From: Bacteroidales bacterium
GTDB taxonomy: Bacteria > Bacteroidota > Bacteroidia > Bacteroidales > F082
Direction of reading: 5' to 3'
Assembly: GCA_021647205.1 (NCBI GenBank)
Contig: JAKIVD010000007.1
Coordinates: 1-64,000 of the forward strand
DNA length: 64,000 bases
Positions 43,748 through 53,166 of this stretch are shown here, one piece after another. The notes under the pieces are model-generated. The model was not told the DNA's origin. It searched no databases and was given only the letters and a program-made list of their open reading frames with translations. Every line of letters begins with the position of its first letter. Position 1 is the stretch's first letter. Made by a program: the position numbers and the translations under genes.

Positions 43748-44437
43748 ATGAAAAAATGGTTATTGAACCTCTCTTTGGTTTTGGTCTTCCCCTTGGGAAT
43801 TGCCCTGCTTGACGGCTGCTACCCAAATGACAGCCTTTCAGTTAGTGAAACTGATATTGTTATGACAGCCCATTTGAAAACAGCTCGCTTTGATACGTTG
43901 AAAACATATTTTATGTCCGATACGGTTTATCCGGTCCGGGATGATACATCCGATCATTCGTTAATTGCTAACAATGAAATAATTATCCAAACCATTGCGG
44001 AAAATATGGCAGCTTACGGATATGAAAGGGTATTTGCCGACAACGAAGAAGCCCCTGATGTCAGGGTATCTGCTGCGGCTATTGCGGTTACAACAGTTAG
44101 TGTCGGCTGGTGGTACCCCTATTATCCCGGTTGGGGATGGGGCTGGTACAAATCATCACGCGGAACAGATTACTGGTATCCTGGCTATCCCGGATATTAT
44201 CCCCCGGGTTATTGGGGCGGAGTACCTTATTACAGCAGCTACACCACCGGGACACTTTTAATTGAGATGGCAAACCCGCTTGATTACGAGGTTGTTGATG
44301 GGGATACGGTTACGCCAATATATTGGGCCGGCTCCCTTAATGGTGTGCTCAGTAACAGTTCCAGCACCGATGCTTCGCGGATAACCAAGGGCATTAATAA
44401 AGCCTTTGAATTGTCACCCGAAATCAATACGAAATAG
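43748..44437 (+). CDS. DUF4136-type lipoprotein
   Basis: This 229-residue protein has a lipobox (ALLDGC, Cys at about 24), a DUF4136-like fold (FDTLKTYFMSDTVYP; a C-terminal INKAFELSP) and a Trp/Tyr/Pro/Gly-rich central stretch (WWYPYYPGWGWGWY). It would be attached to the outer membrane. A TAATTTTG -7 box lies at 43672-43679. It is 24 bases upstream of the next beta-barrel gene, so they are probably co-transcribed. Confidence 0.78.
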   Translation: MKKWLLNLSLVLVFPLGIALLDGCYPNDSLSVSETDIVMTAHLKTARFDTLKTYFMSDTVYPVRDDTSDHSLIANNEIIIQTIAENMAAYGYERVFADNEEAPDVRVSAAAIAVTTVSVGWWYPYYPGWGWGWYKSSRGTDYWYPGYPGYYPPGYWGGVPYYSSYTTGTLLIEMANPLDYEVVDGDTVTPIYWAGSLNGVLSNSSSTDASRITKGINKAFELSPEINTK

Positions 44438-44461
44438 AAACAACGCTTTAAAAGAAAAGAA

Positions 44462-45064
44462 ATGAAAAAGAATAAATTTTTATTGACCGGTATTTTTATC
44501 ACGCTTTTCGGACTTTCTTCCTTTGGTCAGGGGGGGGGTATCTGGAACTTCGACTGGGACATGGGCTTTGCCCTGGGGTCAACCAAAGACTTTATCGACC
44601 AGCCTTCATTCAGGGGCTTCTCTATTGAGGGACGTGGCTTTGTAACTGACAATATGACCATCGGCGGACAAGCCGGATGGCAAACCTTTTACCAAAGTTT
44701 TGGATGGGTAACGGAAGAACTTGGCGAAACAGGAAAAATCTATGGCTACAAACGCCGCTACCTCAATTTTATCCCCATTATGGCTTCGTGGGATTATTAC
44801 TTTATGCCCGGTAACATCATGCCCTATGTGGGCCTGGGTTTGGGTACTTACTACATCGAATCACGGAACTTTATGGGTATTTATTACCTCGAGGGACGTG
44901 ACTGGCATTTCGGCCTCGCACCCGAAGTGGGTGTGGCCATTCCGTTTGGCAGCGGTACTACCGGTGTGAACATTAACTTTAAATACAACTGGGCTGCGGC
45001 CACAAAAGATAACCCAAGCTATTCGTGGCTGGGCATCAACATCGGCCTGTCCTATATTTTTTAG
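44462..45064 (+). CDS. small outer-membrane beta-barrel protein
   Basis: This 200-residue protein has a signal peptide (KFLLTGIFITLFGLSSFG) and eight or so alternating strands with aromatic girdles (GLGTYYIESRNFMGIYYLEG; NFKYNWAAATKDNPSYSWLG), ending in INIGLSYIF, a terminal aromatic barrel signal. It resembles the OmpW/OmpA-barrel class. Function unknown. Confidence 0.72.
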   Translation: MKKNKFLLTGIFITLFGLSSFGQGGGIWNFDWDMGFALGSTKDFIDQPSFRGFSIEGRGFVTDNMTIGGQAGWQTFYQSFGWVTEELGETGKIYGYKRRYLNFIPIMASWDYYFMPGNIMPYVGLGLGTYYIESRNFMGIYYLEGRDWHFGLAPEVGVAIPFGSGTTGVNINFKYNWAAATKDNPSYSWLGINIGLSYIF

Positions 45065-45134
45065 GGTAAAACTGCTTCTTTGCAGGATTCTTTTTTGGAA
45101 GAAGGCTTTGTCCACAGCTGCTTGCTGACAAGAA

Positions 45135-45174
45135 AAAAAACCAGCTTATTAAACGTTTAATAAGCTGGTTTTTT
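45135..45174. terminator. 40-bp perfect palindrome, bidirectional terminator
   Basis: ACCAGCTTATTAAAC followed by GTTTAATAAGCTGGT, flanked by six A and six T, forms one perfect palindrome centred between 45154 and 45155. It lies after the beta-barrel gene and before the end of the minus-strand ATP-grasp gene, so it can end transcription from both sides. The rest of the gap, 45175-45488, shows no gene. Confidence 0.85.
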
Positions 45175-45488
45175 AGTGAGATGGCGTAATGCAGTTGACA
45201 GGAAACAAGACTGTTGTAAAGTTTTTTAAAAACGCCTTTCTAAGCCTGGTGAAGAGTTTTAATGGTCGGAAAATCAGCAGAACCTGACTAATCTGCGTCA
45301 GTCACTCCACCTGAATCCACCCTAAAGGGGCGGGGCGGGTTGGGATATTTAAAGAAACTGGCACGAATGAACTCTAAAAATTGCGCCTAAACTCTTTTTG
45401 TTATTGTTTTTTGGCACATTGATTAGTTACGGTTTGTTCAATACCTTTTATTTCTCCTGTGATGTTTATTTAATTTCAACAGTACATT

Positions 45489-46313
45489 TTATTCTTTATA
45501 AAGCCTAACCGTATACCTCATCTTCCTCAGAAAGGAATATTTTAAACTTTTAAGATAGCAACCAAGAAACCGGTTAACATCTAATGGTAAAGAACCGCCA
45601 ACACGGGGATTTATTTCGAAGATCAGGGGCTTACCGTCCTTCACTTTGTAATCAATACAACCCACGCCTTCGTAATTTAAACGTGAAAGTATTTGCGTAA
45701 AGATGTCGACAAATGAATTTTTAACCACAGAAATAGATGCATTTTTAAATGGTGGCAACTGCCTTCCCTTGACGTAACGGCAGGGTTTAAACTTAAAGAG
45801 CAATGAGTGCATGTATTGAAACTTGCCTTTGGAAAAAATAAAATGAGTTGTCAGTTCTTCCCGGCCACTTACATAAAGCTGTTTGAAAAAACTGCCGGAG
45901 ACCAGCCGTTCCCTGTGCGCTTCTTCTTCTGTAACCGAATTTATCAGATAAGAGTTTCTCCCCCATTCATCGAATATCTTTTTTAAAATATAAGGTGGCT
46001 TTAGTTCATCGGAGATTTCCGGGACAAAATTCCCAAAATCTTCTTTTGTCAGGAAGTTATGAAACCGTTTCTTGTCGTAGCACAACTGGATTACATCGTT
46101 ACTGGGTATGTTAAACTTAATGCCTTTTAAAGTTTGTGCATGATTATTTAAGTAGGTGGAATCATGCTCAAACAATGGGATAACGGCATCGTAATTACCA
46201 AAGTTTTTTTCATCACTTAAGGTGCCGTAAGTGATTTCGTATTTGTCCTTATCAGTTTTATCCCTGCATTTTCTTATCCAGTCTGCTTTTTGTGAGATGA
46301 GTATTCTTTTCAT
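45489..46313 (-). CDS. orphan ATP-grasp family protein
   Basis: This 274-residue protein has the ATP-grasp layout: a helical N-part, VPEISDELKPPYILKKIF, and GCIDYKVKDGKPLIFEINPRVGGSLPL, whose EINPR is the Mg-ATP-binding signature. It probably ligates a carboxylate to an amine or thiol. The gene stands alone between other transcription units and is more AT-rich than its neighbours, suggesting horizontal transfer. No partner gene reveals the substrate. A TATCTTTA near-match to a -7 box lies about 40 bases upstream. Confidence 0.72.
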   Translation of the reverse strand: MKRILISQKADWIRKCRDKTDKDKYEITYGTLSDEKNFGNYDAVIPLFEHDSTYLNNHAQTLKGIKFNIPSNDVIQLCYDKKRFHNFLTKEDFGNFVPEISDELKPPYILKKIFDEWGRNSYLINSVTEEEAHRERLVSGSFFKQLYVSGREELTTHFIFSKGKFQYMHSLLFKFKPCRYVKGRQLPPFKNASISVVKNSFVDIFTQILSRLNYEGVGCIDYKVKDGKPLIFEINPRVGGSLPLDVNRFLGCYLKSLKYSFLRKMRYTVRLYKE

Positions 46314-46448
46314 CAGCAGTATTTAGTTTTAGATTGGCCTCTAAATAGCTGTAAAGATACAATTAATATCGCTTGCTGTTAATCTGAATAAACATGTTGC
46401 GTTCTTCTTTAGACAGATAAAAACGGCTAAGGGGCTTTTGAAATTCTT

Positions 46449-47450
46449 TTATCGAAATTCCGCACAACTGTTCGGGACAATCTGCGGCTCCGATGTCCCG
46501 TCCTGCGGCGAAAGTTTAAGCACCCTGAATTCGCTGACAGGGATGTTGTCAAGGGGAACATATTCCACATCCGGTAACAGCCCTTCGTATAAATTGCCCG
46601 AAAACGACAAGGGGTTTACCGCTTCAAGCTCCAGTCCGCCCCCGTCATCAGATAAATACATTCCGTATTGCTGTAAGGCCACCGCGATGGTATATTCATA
46701 ATCGGTAAGGCCCAAAGTGCCGAGGTCGAGCCCGGGGTTTAATTGCACCAAAGCCCCTTCCGGAATGGCGATGTCGGTATTTGAGGTGCCGTCACTTTCG
46801 GTTGCGGGGCTTACCGGGCCGCCACTTTTAGTATAATCATAAGTAAATACCAGCGCATGCCCGATGGCATGATTCTTAAACTCGTGCGGCCATAAGATAC
46901 CGGCTGCAAGCGCAAAACCGCATCCACGTGCCGACATACCCTTTTCAAAAATACCGCTCCCGTCAATCGGCAGGGCATTCCCCCAGGAGGCATACCATTT
47001 CCCGTAGATTTTCTTTATCTGCCAGAAGTCGTATTCACAACCGTTAAGGGTATCAATAATGACCATTTCCCCGTCAACCGACGGGTCGGCAAGGGCGTAA
47101 TCAGGAATGGGTACGTTCAGGAGTTTGCGTTTTGGCGCCCACGATGCCGTTAACACTACATCGTACACTGGCGTTTCCGGGCCGGTAAAATACACAGTCT
47201 CGGAGTACGACTTGAGCGCGATAAAAAAACCGCGGTCCTCCGCCTCTTTTATCAGGCTTTCACGCATTTTATCCGAATTGGGATCTATCTCGGGATTCTC
47301 AGGAATGGGTGTGTTAAAAGGTGAAGCAGGTGAAAACAAAGTTACTTGCGGTAAACCGGCGGGCGCCGCTACAGGGACAGTTTGCTTCCTGCAGCCCGAA
47401 AACAGTAACGGAAGAACCAGGAAAAATATTCTAAGTAGAGCTTTCACCAT
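46449..47450 (-). CDS. hypothetical secreted lipoprotein
   Basis: This 333-residue protein has a signal peptide with lipobox (LLFSGC, Cys at about 20). The mature part holds motifs such as SPFNTPIPENPEIDPNSD, NGCEYDFWQIKKIYGKWYASWG, and GFALAAGILWPHEFKNHAIGHAL. Conserved His, Trp and Asp suggest an enzyme-like or carbohydrate-binding fold. I do not recognise the family with confidence. It is followed on the same strand by genes for a second lipoprotein and a FISUMP protein upstream. Confidence 0.62.
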   Translation of the reverse strand: MVKALLRIFFLVLPLLFSGCRKQTVPVAAPAGLPQVTLFSPASPFNTPIPENPEIDPNSDKMRESLIKEAEDRGFFIALKSYSETVYFTGPETPVYDVVLTASWAPKRKLLNVPIPDYALADPSVDGEMVIIDTLNGCEYDFWQIKKIYGKWYASWGNALPIDGSGIFEKGMSARGCGFALAAGILWPHEFKNHAIGHALVFTYDYTKSGGPVSPATESDGTSNTDIAIPEGALVQLNPGLDLGTLGLTDYEYTIAVALQQYGMYLSDDGGGLELEAVNPLSFSGNLYEGLLPDVEYVPLDNIPVSEFRVLKLSPQDGTSEPQIVPNSCAEFR

Positions 47451-47479
47451 CTCGTTTTTACAATTCTATTTGGCCGGAA

Positions 47480-48079
47480 CTAAAATGAAATCCCCAATCC
47501 GCCACCCGTGAACAGGGTGCCGATTACGGCATCATAAAATATAATCCCTTCAGGATAAAACTTTATTTTCTTTCCGAGCATCAGGTTCAGGCTGCCCCCA
47601 AAGATTACCGTCGATTCGTCACCAATATACCTGTACATGACTTTTGGATTTATGGTAATTCCGAAATGTTCTTTTGGCAAATAGGTAAGATAAAGTGATA
47701 CCGGAACATCAAAAACGTGCGTTTGGTCATCGAAACTCGAAGCCAGGAAAGTATAACCTATGCCGGCAGTGTAAGAAGACATGAACTTTTCAGCCCTAAA
47801 ATAAAGATGCTTGTAATTGGCATTGAATGAATTCGGGGAAATAAGTGCCTGAAACTCACTGTTGCCCGATATTCCCCTTCGCAACATGAATTGCGTGACA
47901 AACTGGTTGCCTTCTTCATATACATTGCTTATTTCGGGCAACGAATACAACAAACTACCGCTTACTGTGAAATTGGTTTCCCCTTTGGCAAGCACATCTG
48001 CCGTTTGAAAAGAAGTGAAGGAGGCACATCCCCCTTCCAGTAACAACAACACTGCACAAAAGTAGCGGACAATACGCAT
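47480..48079 (-). CDS. hypothetical lipoprotein with beta-barrel-like pattern
   Basis: With the start at 48079 (MRIVRYFCAVLLLLEGGC) the protein has 199 residues and a lipobox Cys at position 18. The mature sequence alternates hydrophobic and polar residues in short strands and ends GGGLGISF. No family recognised. Three extra codons upstream (start at 48088) are possible. Confidence 0.62.
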   Translation of the reverse strand: MRIVRYFCAVLLLLEGGCASFTSFQTADVLAKGETNFTVSGSLLYSLPEISNVYEEGNQFVTQFMLRRGISGNSEFQALISPNSFNANYKHLYFRAEKFMSSYTAGIGYTFLASSFDDQTHVFDVPVSLYLTYLPKEHFGITINPKVMYRYIGDESTVIFGGSLNLMLGKKIKFYPEGIIFYDAVIGTLFTGGGLGISF

Positions 48080-48128
48080 GATTTCCATATTTTTTGTTCC
48101 CGCTTTGCGGGAAAAGAAATAACAAACC

Positions 48129-49022
48129 TTAATTCTTCAGGCAACGGACAGAGTACCCCTCCCTTTTCTCAAAGTAATTTTTGATAACTTTTCCGGTATC
48201 TTTGTACATCTGCCGGTACCAGGCATTTGGACTGTACGGGGTAGAGGTCCACCAGTAGCCATAGGCGCGGAGGTAGCCGAATACCCCAGAATTGAAGCTG
48301 CGCTTTCCACCCGGCAGGGCTGTAAAGCCGGTTTCGTTGGTTGCGTCTGTATTCGGGGGATCCCAGTGTGTGGTTCCGGTTTCCTTTAATTTGCCGCCGG
48401 CCACGCTCAGGCCACCCAGATAAGTGGTCAAAGTTGACCACTCGGCATCGGTGGGCACGTGCCAGCCCGTGGGGCAAAGTTTGCCCGTGTTTACTGCGTA
48501 CCAGTTGTACAGCGCGCCATAAACAGGGCCATAAGTAGCCGAGTCGTTATTGTACCAGGAATAGGCCGGGGTTGATATAGATACCCATGTTGAATCATCA
48601 GTTACAAGGGGTATTCCGGTACCGTCATTGTATTTGATGGTTGTCAGATTTTCTGCCATCCAGCATTGAGATCCTATCACAACAGTATTGTATATGTGGC
48701 CGTCAATGTCAGCTATGGGGTCACAAAAACCAGTGGCTATATCACCAATCATATTGACCCATACTGTGCCATTGTACACCTGTAATTCGCCCGTTATACC
48801 ACAGTTATTACACCATATTACTAAACCTGCTACCGGACTACTTATTGAATCCCTATCTATCTCCCTCATTCGAGGAGGCAAAAAGCCTTTGCTGATACTT
48901 TTTACATCCAGCATGGCTGAGCTGTTCGCGTTACTACCATCGGTGTTTATGGCTACCTGTGCCGTTAGGCTGTAGCCTGCCATCAGTATGGTTGCCAATA
49001 ATAAAAGTTTAATTTTTTTCAT
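48129..49022 (-). CDS. FISUMP-domain secreted protein
   Basis: This 297-residue protein has a signal peptide (about 1-21), a short repeat-like region (AINTDGSNANSSAMLDVKS) and a C-terminal Fibrobacter succinogenes major paralogous domain: YNTVVIGSQCWMAENLTTIKY; YGALYNWYAV; LCPTGWHVPTDAEWSTL; GYSVRCLKN. The domain is common in secreted Bacteroidota proteins; its function is unknown. Promoter on the minus strand about 170 bases upstream. Confidence 0.88.
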   Translation of the reverse strand: MKKIKLLLLATILMAGYSLTAQVAINTDGSNANSSAMLDVKSISKGFLPPRMREIDRDSISSPVAGLVIWCNNCGITGELQVYNGTVWVNMIGDIATGFCDPIADIDGHIYNTVVIGSQCWMAENLTTIKYNDGTGIPLVTDDSTWVSISTPAYSWYNNDSATYGPVYGALYNWYAVNTGKLCPTGWHVPTDAEWSTLTTYLGGLSVAGGKLKETGTTHWDPPNTDATNETGFTALPGGKRSFNSGVFGYLRAYGYWWTSTPYSPNAWYRQMYKDTGKVIKNYFEKREGYSVRCLKN

Positions 49023-49192
49023 GGGAGTAAAAATTTAGTTAATTGATCTGTGTTGGCTGTCTCCATGCACCACTTTCCTGCTTTTATTTCATTACAACTT
49101 TTGTCCTGCACACTCAGACAAGGGCTGGAACTAATTAAAAGAGACTTTCGGTGGATATTGTTGTCAAGCAGGTAGTGATAAATAGAATTCAC

Positions 49193-49224
49193 CAAAAGTA
49201 CATCATTTTATCCCTCTTGTCAAG
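49193..49224 (-). promoter_or_regulatory. promoter of the FISUMP gene
   Basis: On the minus strand, TTG (49223-49221), 20 bases, then TACTTTTG (49200-49193). The leader to the ATG at 49022 would be about 165 bases. The rest of the 488-base gap 49023-49510 has no gene; a forward -7 box, TACATTTG, lies at 49475-49482. Confidence 0.6.
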
Positions 49225-49474
49225 TATTTCTGTTAAAACTTGTCCAAATCGAAGATCGCGCGGTGAGAGAGATACTGAAAATACTTTGTGTGGTTTGTGA
49301 GTTACAAGGATTTGGTTTTGGTAGTCAACAGAAGTTTTTTATCATTTGTAATGTTTCAGTAGCTCTATTCTAAAACATACATTATCAGATTTATACATAA
49401 CACGAGCAATGTGCAGCTTAGCATATTGAAATTCGCAGTTCAAAACAAAAAATGCGCATTAATTTATTTTTTAC

Positions 49475-49482
49475 TACATTTG
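49475..49482 (+). promoter_or_regulatory. -7 box upstream of the DUF5723 gene
   Basis: TACATTTG matches TAnnTTTG, 28 bases before the ATG at 49511. No clear -33. Confidence 0.5.
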
Positions 49483-49510
49483 GATATTCAATTCACTAAA
49501 ACTAATCGTT

Positions 49511-50989
49511 ATGAAAACACTTTTATCCCTTTTCTTTTTTGTCTTTTTTGTAACTTTTCTTTCAGCCCAAACAGAACTAAGCTCTTTTAATTCGACAGGC
49601 GGCGGCTATGCTACGTCATCAATAAACGACTACCAGTCGCTGGGCATTAACCCTGCCAACCTGGGATGGAAAAGGAACGATCACACGATGAACCTCGGTC
49701 TGTTTGAATTTGGTTTTTCGCTTTATTCTGAAGCCCTGACAAGAAGTCAAATTGCCAACGACCTTTATGGCAACCCGGTTACACTCGACATGCAGGGAAA
49801 AAAAGATGCAGCTGCCGCTTTTACCGATGCCAGAATGTTTGGGACAGCAAGCCTGATGTGGGTTGGCTTTTCTTATCAGGACGAAGAAATAGGCGGTATT
49901 GCTTTTAGTGTCCGCGACCGGTTTACCTGGCATTCATTGCTCAACGACAATGGCGCCAGTTACCTCTTCCTGGGTTACAATGATCCTTATTTCGATTCAA
50001 CTGCTTTTGAGAATGGAGGACAAGTGGGTTACAGGAGCCGGGCAGCAGGCGTAGGACAGGTTTCGGACATCTACAAAGGCAGTGACTACCACATGCTGAT
50101 GTACCGGGAGTTCAACCTCGGTTACGGGCGTAAAGTAATTAAGAATGATGACTTTGGCTGGTACCTTGGCATCAACCTGAAGTATTTAATGGGACAGGCC
50201 ATGGTAAGGTATTATCAAAAAGAAAATGGTGAGCTCATCGGGAACTCTTCTTTAAGCCCCGGCTTTGCTATCGACTATTCCAGTAACGGAATTTACGATG
50301 GACAGGTGAATAAACTGACCGGCAACGGGCTTAAGACCGTCGGGACGGGATTTGGCTTCGATATTGGTACAACCCTCGAAATAAAACAAAACTTAAAAAT
50401 CGGACTGGCTGTAAATGATATTGGCAGTATCAAATGGACAAAAAACGTTTACGAAGGCCGGGATGGTGGTGTCTGGCGTACCGACACGCCGGGCCTTGAT
50501 AACTACAATATTTTTGAAGAAGGGCAATTAATTAAAACCGACAACGGCCCGCCCCCGTTTGACACCACGCTTGTAGGTATTGCAGATTTGAAATTAAAGC
50601 TGCCGATGCACTTCAGGGGGGGCATCAGTTACACATTTAACGAAACCATTGAAGCCGGAGTAGATACTTATATACCCCTTGGCGACAAAGTGCCGGGCAC
50701 CTTCGAAGCACCTGTCTTCAGTTTTGGTACACGTATCAACCCTGCCAAGTGGGTTCAGTTGTCGATCAGTGTTGTTGCCGGCGGTAAGTTTGGGACGAAT
50801 GTTCCTTTCGGGATAACATTCTACCCGCTCAAAAATGAAAAAAATACCTGGGAAATTGGTATTGCCTCACGCGACATGATCACTGTTTTCAGGCAATCCA
50901 ACCCCACCGTTTCTTATGCCTTCGGTTTTTTGAGGTTTAGCTTTGGCAGCAAAGAAGAATCCACAAGGTATCTTGAAAAAGATGAATAG
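49511..50989 (+). CDS. DUF5723 family outer-membrane protein
   Basis: This 492-residue protein has a signal peptide (about 1-19) and a beta-barrel-type sequence. The N-terminal YQSLGINPANLGW and KWVQLSISVVAGGKFGTNVPFGITFYP are typical of the DUF5723 family in Bacteroidota. Probably an outer-membrane barrel; function unknown. Ends just before a terminator shared with the convergent EEP gene. Confidence 0.82.
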   Translation: MKTLLSLFFFVFFVTFLSAQTELSSFNSTGGGYATSSINDYQSLGINPANLGWKRNDHTMNLGLFEFGFSLYSEALTRSQIANDLYGNPVTLDMQGKKDAAAAFTDARMFGTASLMWVGFSYQDEEIGGIAFSVRDRFTWHSLLNDNGASYLFLGYNDPYFDSTAFENGGQVGYRSRAAGVGQVSDIYKGSDYHMLMYREFNLGYGRKVIKNDDFGWYLGINLKYLMGQAMVRYYQKENGELIGNSSLSPGFAIDYSSNGIYDGQVNKLTGNGLKTVGTGFGFDIGTTLEIKQNLKIGLAVNDIGSIKWTKNVYEGRDGGVWRTDTPGLDNYNIFEEGQLIKTDNGPPPFDTTLVGIADLKLKLPMHFRGGISYTFNETIEAGVDTYIPLGDKVPGTFEAPVFSFGTRINPAKWVQLSISVVAGGKFGTNVPFGITFYPLKNEKNTWEIGIASRDMITVFRQSNPTVSYAFGFLRFSFGSKEESTRYLEKDE

Positions 50990-51003
50990 TGGGACATCTT
51001 TTT

Positions 51004-51044
51004 TAAACCCGCCGCATGCTTTTGGTTCCGGCGGTTTTTTTTTA
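51004..51044. terminator. terminator between convergent genes
   Basis: CCGCCG (51009-51014) pairs with CGGCGG (51029-51034), extended by AAA/TTT on the outside and followed by nine T. It lies between the DUF5723 gene and the EEP gene, which converge. Confidence 0.75.
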
Positions 51045-51051
51045 TTTTGGG

Positions 51052-52164
51052 TTATTCGGGCTTGAGCGGTGAAAGCAGGGCCGAGACCGGATAATGATCA
51101 GAAAGCCGGATATTATAACGCCGGTAGTCAAGGGTATTAAATTCCGGGCTTTTCATAATAAAATCGATGCGCAGTAATGGAAGTTGCCCGGCGTAGGTTC
51201 GGCCAAACCCGCGCCCATCTTCAGCAAAACAGTCTTCAATCTGGCCGGTCAGGCTGCGATATACAAAAGAAGAAGGCGTGTCGTTAAAATCGCCGGCCAG
51301 TATAACCGGGTAGGGACTGGATTTGATTTCATCTTTCAGGAAGGCCATCTGCAGTTCGCGGAGCTGAAAAGCTTCGGACAACTTGGTATAGATTTTCATG
51401 GCGTGCAATCCCATTTCCTCCTTGTCCTGGCCAGGGTTAACAACAAAGTCAATATCGGCGGGGATAAGCTGTATGCTGGCAAGGTGGATATTAAAAACCC
51501 GCACGGTATCGTTGTGGATGAGCAAATCGGTGAAAATGCCAAAGGTGCGGCTGCCTTCAAATTTAAGTTTCCCTTTGTTAACGGCTTCGTATTTTGAGAA
51601 AATAACCAGTCCGGTAAGTTGCTGGTAGCGCGGGTTAAAATAGCTTTCGTAATAATAGGAGGTTGCGCCCAGCCCTGTTTTCATTTCCTGCAAGGGTTCG
51701 TAGAGGGTTTTTCCTTTTCCGTGGTATTCCTGCAGGCAGACAATTCCGGGGTCTTCCCCTTTTAAAAACAGAAACACCTCATTCCTTGTCTTTTTGAACT
51801 TTTCCTCAGAAACAGAAAGCCCGAACCGCTCTACATTGTAAGTAATTAAATGCACTGCATCTTGTTGGTTTGCTGTTTCCCTTCGAAATGTAAAGCGGAC
51901 ATTGTGCGACAGGTTATTATAACCGGCTGAAATGATAAGCAGGGAAACAAGCAACATCTTGTTCTTCAGAAAGGTCCAGAAAAGCACAAAGAAAATATTG
52001 GCAAGCAACAGGACAGGGTAAAGCAGGCCGAACACGGCAAAAAAGGTCGTGATGGTTGGTGGGATACGGCTGGCCACCAGCGACAGTAACAGGGCAAGGG
52101 CGAAAACAAAATTAAGGCCTGCAATGAAACCCCTGCTGATGTTGAACCCGGCTTTTTTTTTCAA
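51052..52164 (-). CDS. endonuclease/exonuclease/phosphatase family protein
   Basis: This 370-residue protein has three N-terminal TM helices (about 15-90) and an EEP domain: HLITYNVERFG, IVCLQEYHGKG, VILAGDFNDTPSS, SDHYPVSALL. The Asn, Glu, Asp-Asn and Asp-His positions match the family's metal site. The substrate could be a nucleic acid, phospholipid or inositol phosphate. Last gene of a minus-strand block after two rhomboids; six bases downstream of the first rhomboid. Confidence 0.88.
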   Translation of the reverse strand: MKKKAGFNISRGFIAGLNFVFALALLLSLVASRIPPTITTFFAVFGLLYPVLLLANIFFVLFWTFLKNKMLLVSLLIISAGYNNLSHNVRFTFRRETANQQDAVHLITYNVERFGLSVSEEKFKKTRNEVFLFLKGEDPGIVCLQEYHGKGKTLYEPLQEMKTGLGATSYYYESYFNPRYQQLTGLVIFSKYEAVNKGKLKFEGSRTFGIFTDLLIHNDTVRVFNIHLASIQLIPADIDFVVNPGQDKEEMGLHAMKIYTKLSEAFQLRELQMAFLKDEIKSSPYPVILAGDFNDTPSSFVYRSLTGQIEDCFAEDGRGFGRTYAGQLPLLRIDFIMKSPEFNTLDYRRYNIRLSDHYPVSALLSPLKPE

Positions 52165-52169
52165 GTTTG

Positions 52170-53096
52170 CTATTTTTTGTTACTCGTTTTAAAAAGCAAC
52201 TCCTTTTCGGCACTGCTCAGGCTTGCGTAACCGGAACGCGAAATCTTGTCAAGGATACGGTCAATTTCGTGCTGGGTTGCAGACCGTTTCTCGTTGTACA
52301 AATCATCATTCATCGGCCGGCCGCTTTTGGGGCGTGTTGTGTCGAAACGGGCATATTTTGATTTTCTTTCAAAACCGGTAAACTTAATCCCGTCAAAAAT
52401 CCTGTAAAAATCATTTCCTTTTTTTAGGTACCAGGCGTAGGTAAAGCCCCACAAAGCGCCACCAAGGTGCGCAATGTGGCCTCCCGGATTGTTTGACTGG
52501 ATGCTGAAAACATCAATAACGATGAGAACAAGGGCAATGTATTTGAGTTTGACCCTTCCGAACAAAAACAGATGAATGGTGTAATCGGGCACGTAAGTGG
52601 CCACGGCAATAATAATGGCCAAAACCGAGGCCGAAGCACCGAGGGCAACAGCATTGTCCCTTGCCCCGCTAAAGACGGGAAAAAGATTAAAGGCAAGGAT
52701 AAAAAAGACCCCTCCGGCCAAACCACCCATCAGGTAGGTCCAAAGCAGCTTTTTCTGACTGAGGTATTCCAGAAAAACCATCCCGCCAAAATATAGCATG
52801 AGCAGGTTGAACAAAAGATGCACAAACCCTTCCTGCAAAAACATGTAAGTGAACAACGTCCAGGGCCGGGTGAGCAGCGTGCCGGATGATGATGGCAGGG
52901 CAAGCCATTGTCCGATAAAACTGAGTAGCTGGCCGCTGCCGTCAGCGGCGGCAAACAACCAGGTCAGTAAACCGGCCAGTTTTACCAGCCCGTAAACGGC
53001 GGTGTTGATCAGGACCAGACGTGATAAAACGGTCCTGCTGAGGAATATCCGCCTTAAAACATCCCCGGTATTGCCTTGTTGTTGAAAACCGTACAT
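52170..53096 (-). CDS. rhomboid intramembrane protease (first of pair)
   Basis: This 308-residue protein has six TM helices, a serine-loop motif GASASVLAI, HIAHLGGALWGF with the catalytic His, and LFNLLMLYFGG in an earlier helix. The usual GxSG is here GASA, seen in some Bacteroidota members. A cytosolic tail (about 245-308) ends with IDRILDKISRSGYASLSSAEK. It should cut transmembrane substrates; they are unknown. Sits between a second rhomboid and the EEP gene. Confidence 0.87.
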   Translation of the reverse strand: MYGFQQQGNTGDVLRRIFLSRTVLSRLVLINTAVYGLVKLAGLLTWLFAAADGSGQLLSFIGQWLALPSSSGTLLTRPWTLFTYMFLQEGFVHLLFNLLMLYFGGMVFLEYLSQKKLLWTYLMGGLAGGVFFILAFNLFPVFSGARDNAVALGASASVLAIIIAVATYVPDYTIHLFLFGRVKLKYIALVLIVIDVFSIQSNNPGGHIAHLGGALWGFTYAWYLKKGNDFYRIFDGIKFTGFERKSKYARFDTTRPKSGRPMNDDLYNEKRSATQHEIDRILDKISRSGYASLSSAEKELLFKTSNKK

Positions 53097-53166
53097 TTTT
53101 GTTTTTCTATTTTTCGCCTAAAACAGCTTCTGGCACTCAATGCTTAAGTGTGTTTTAACACATGTT

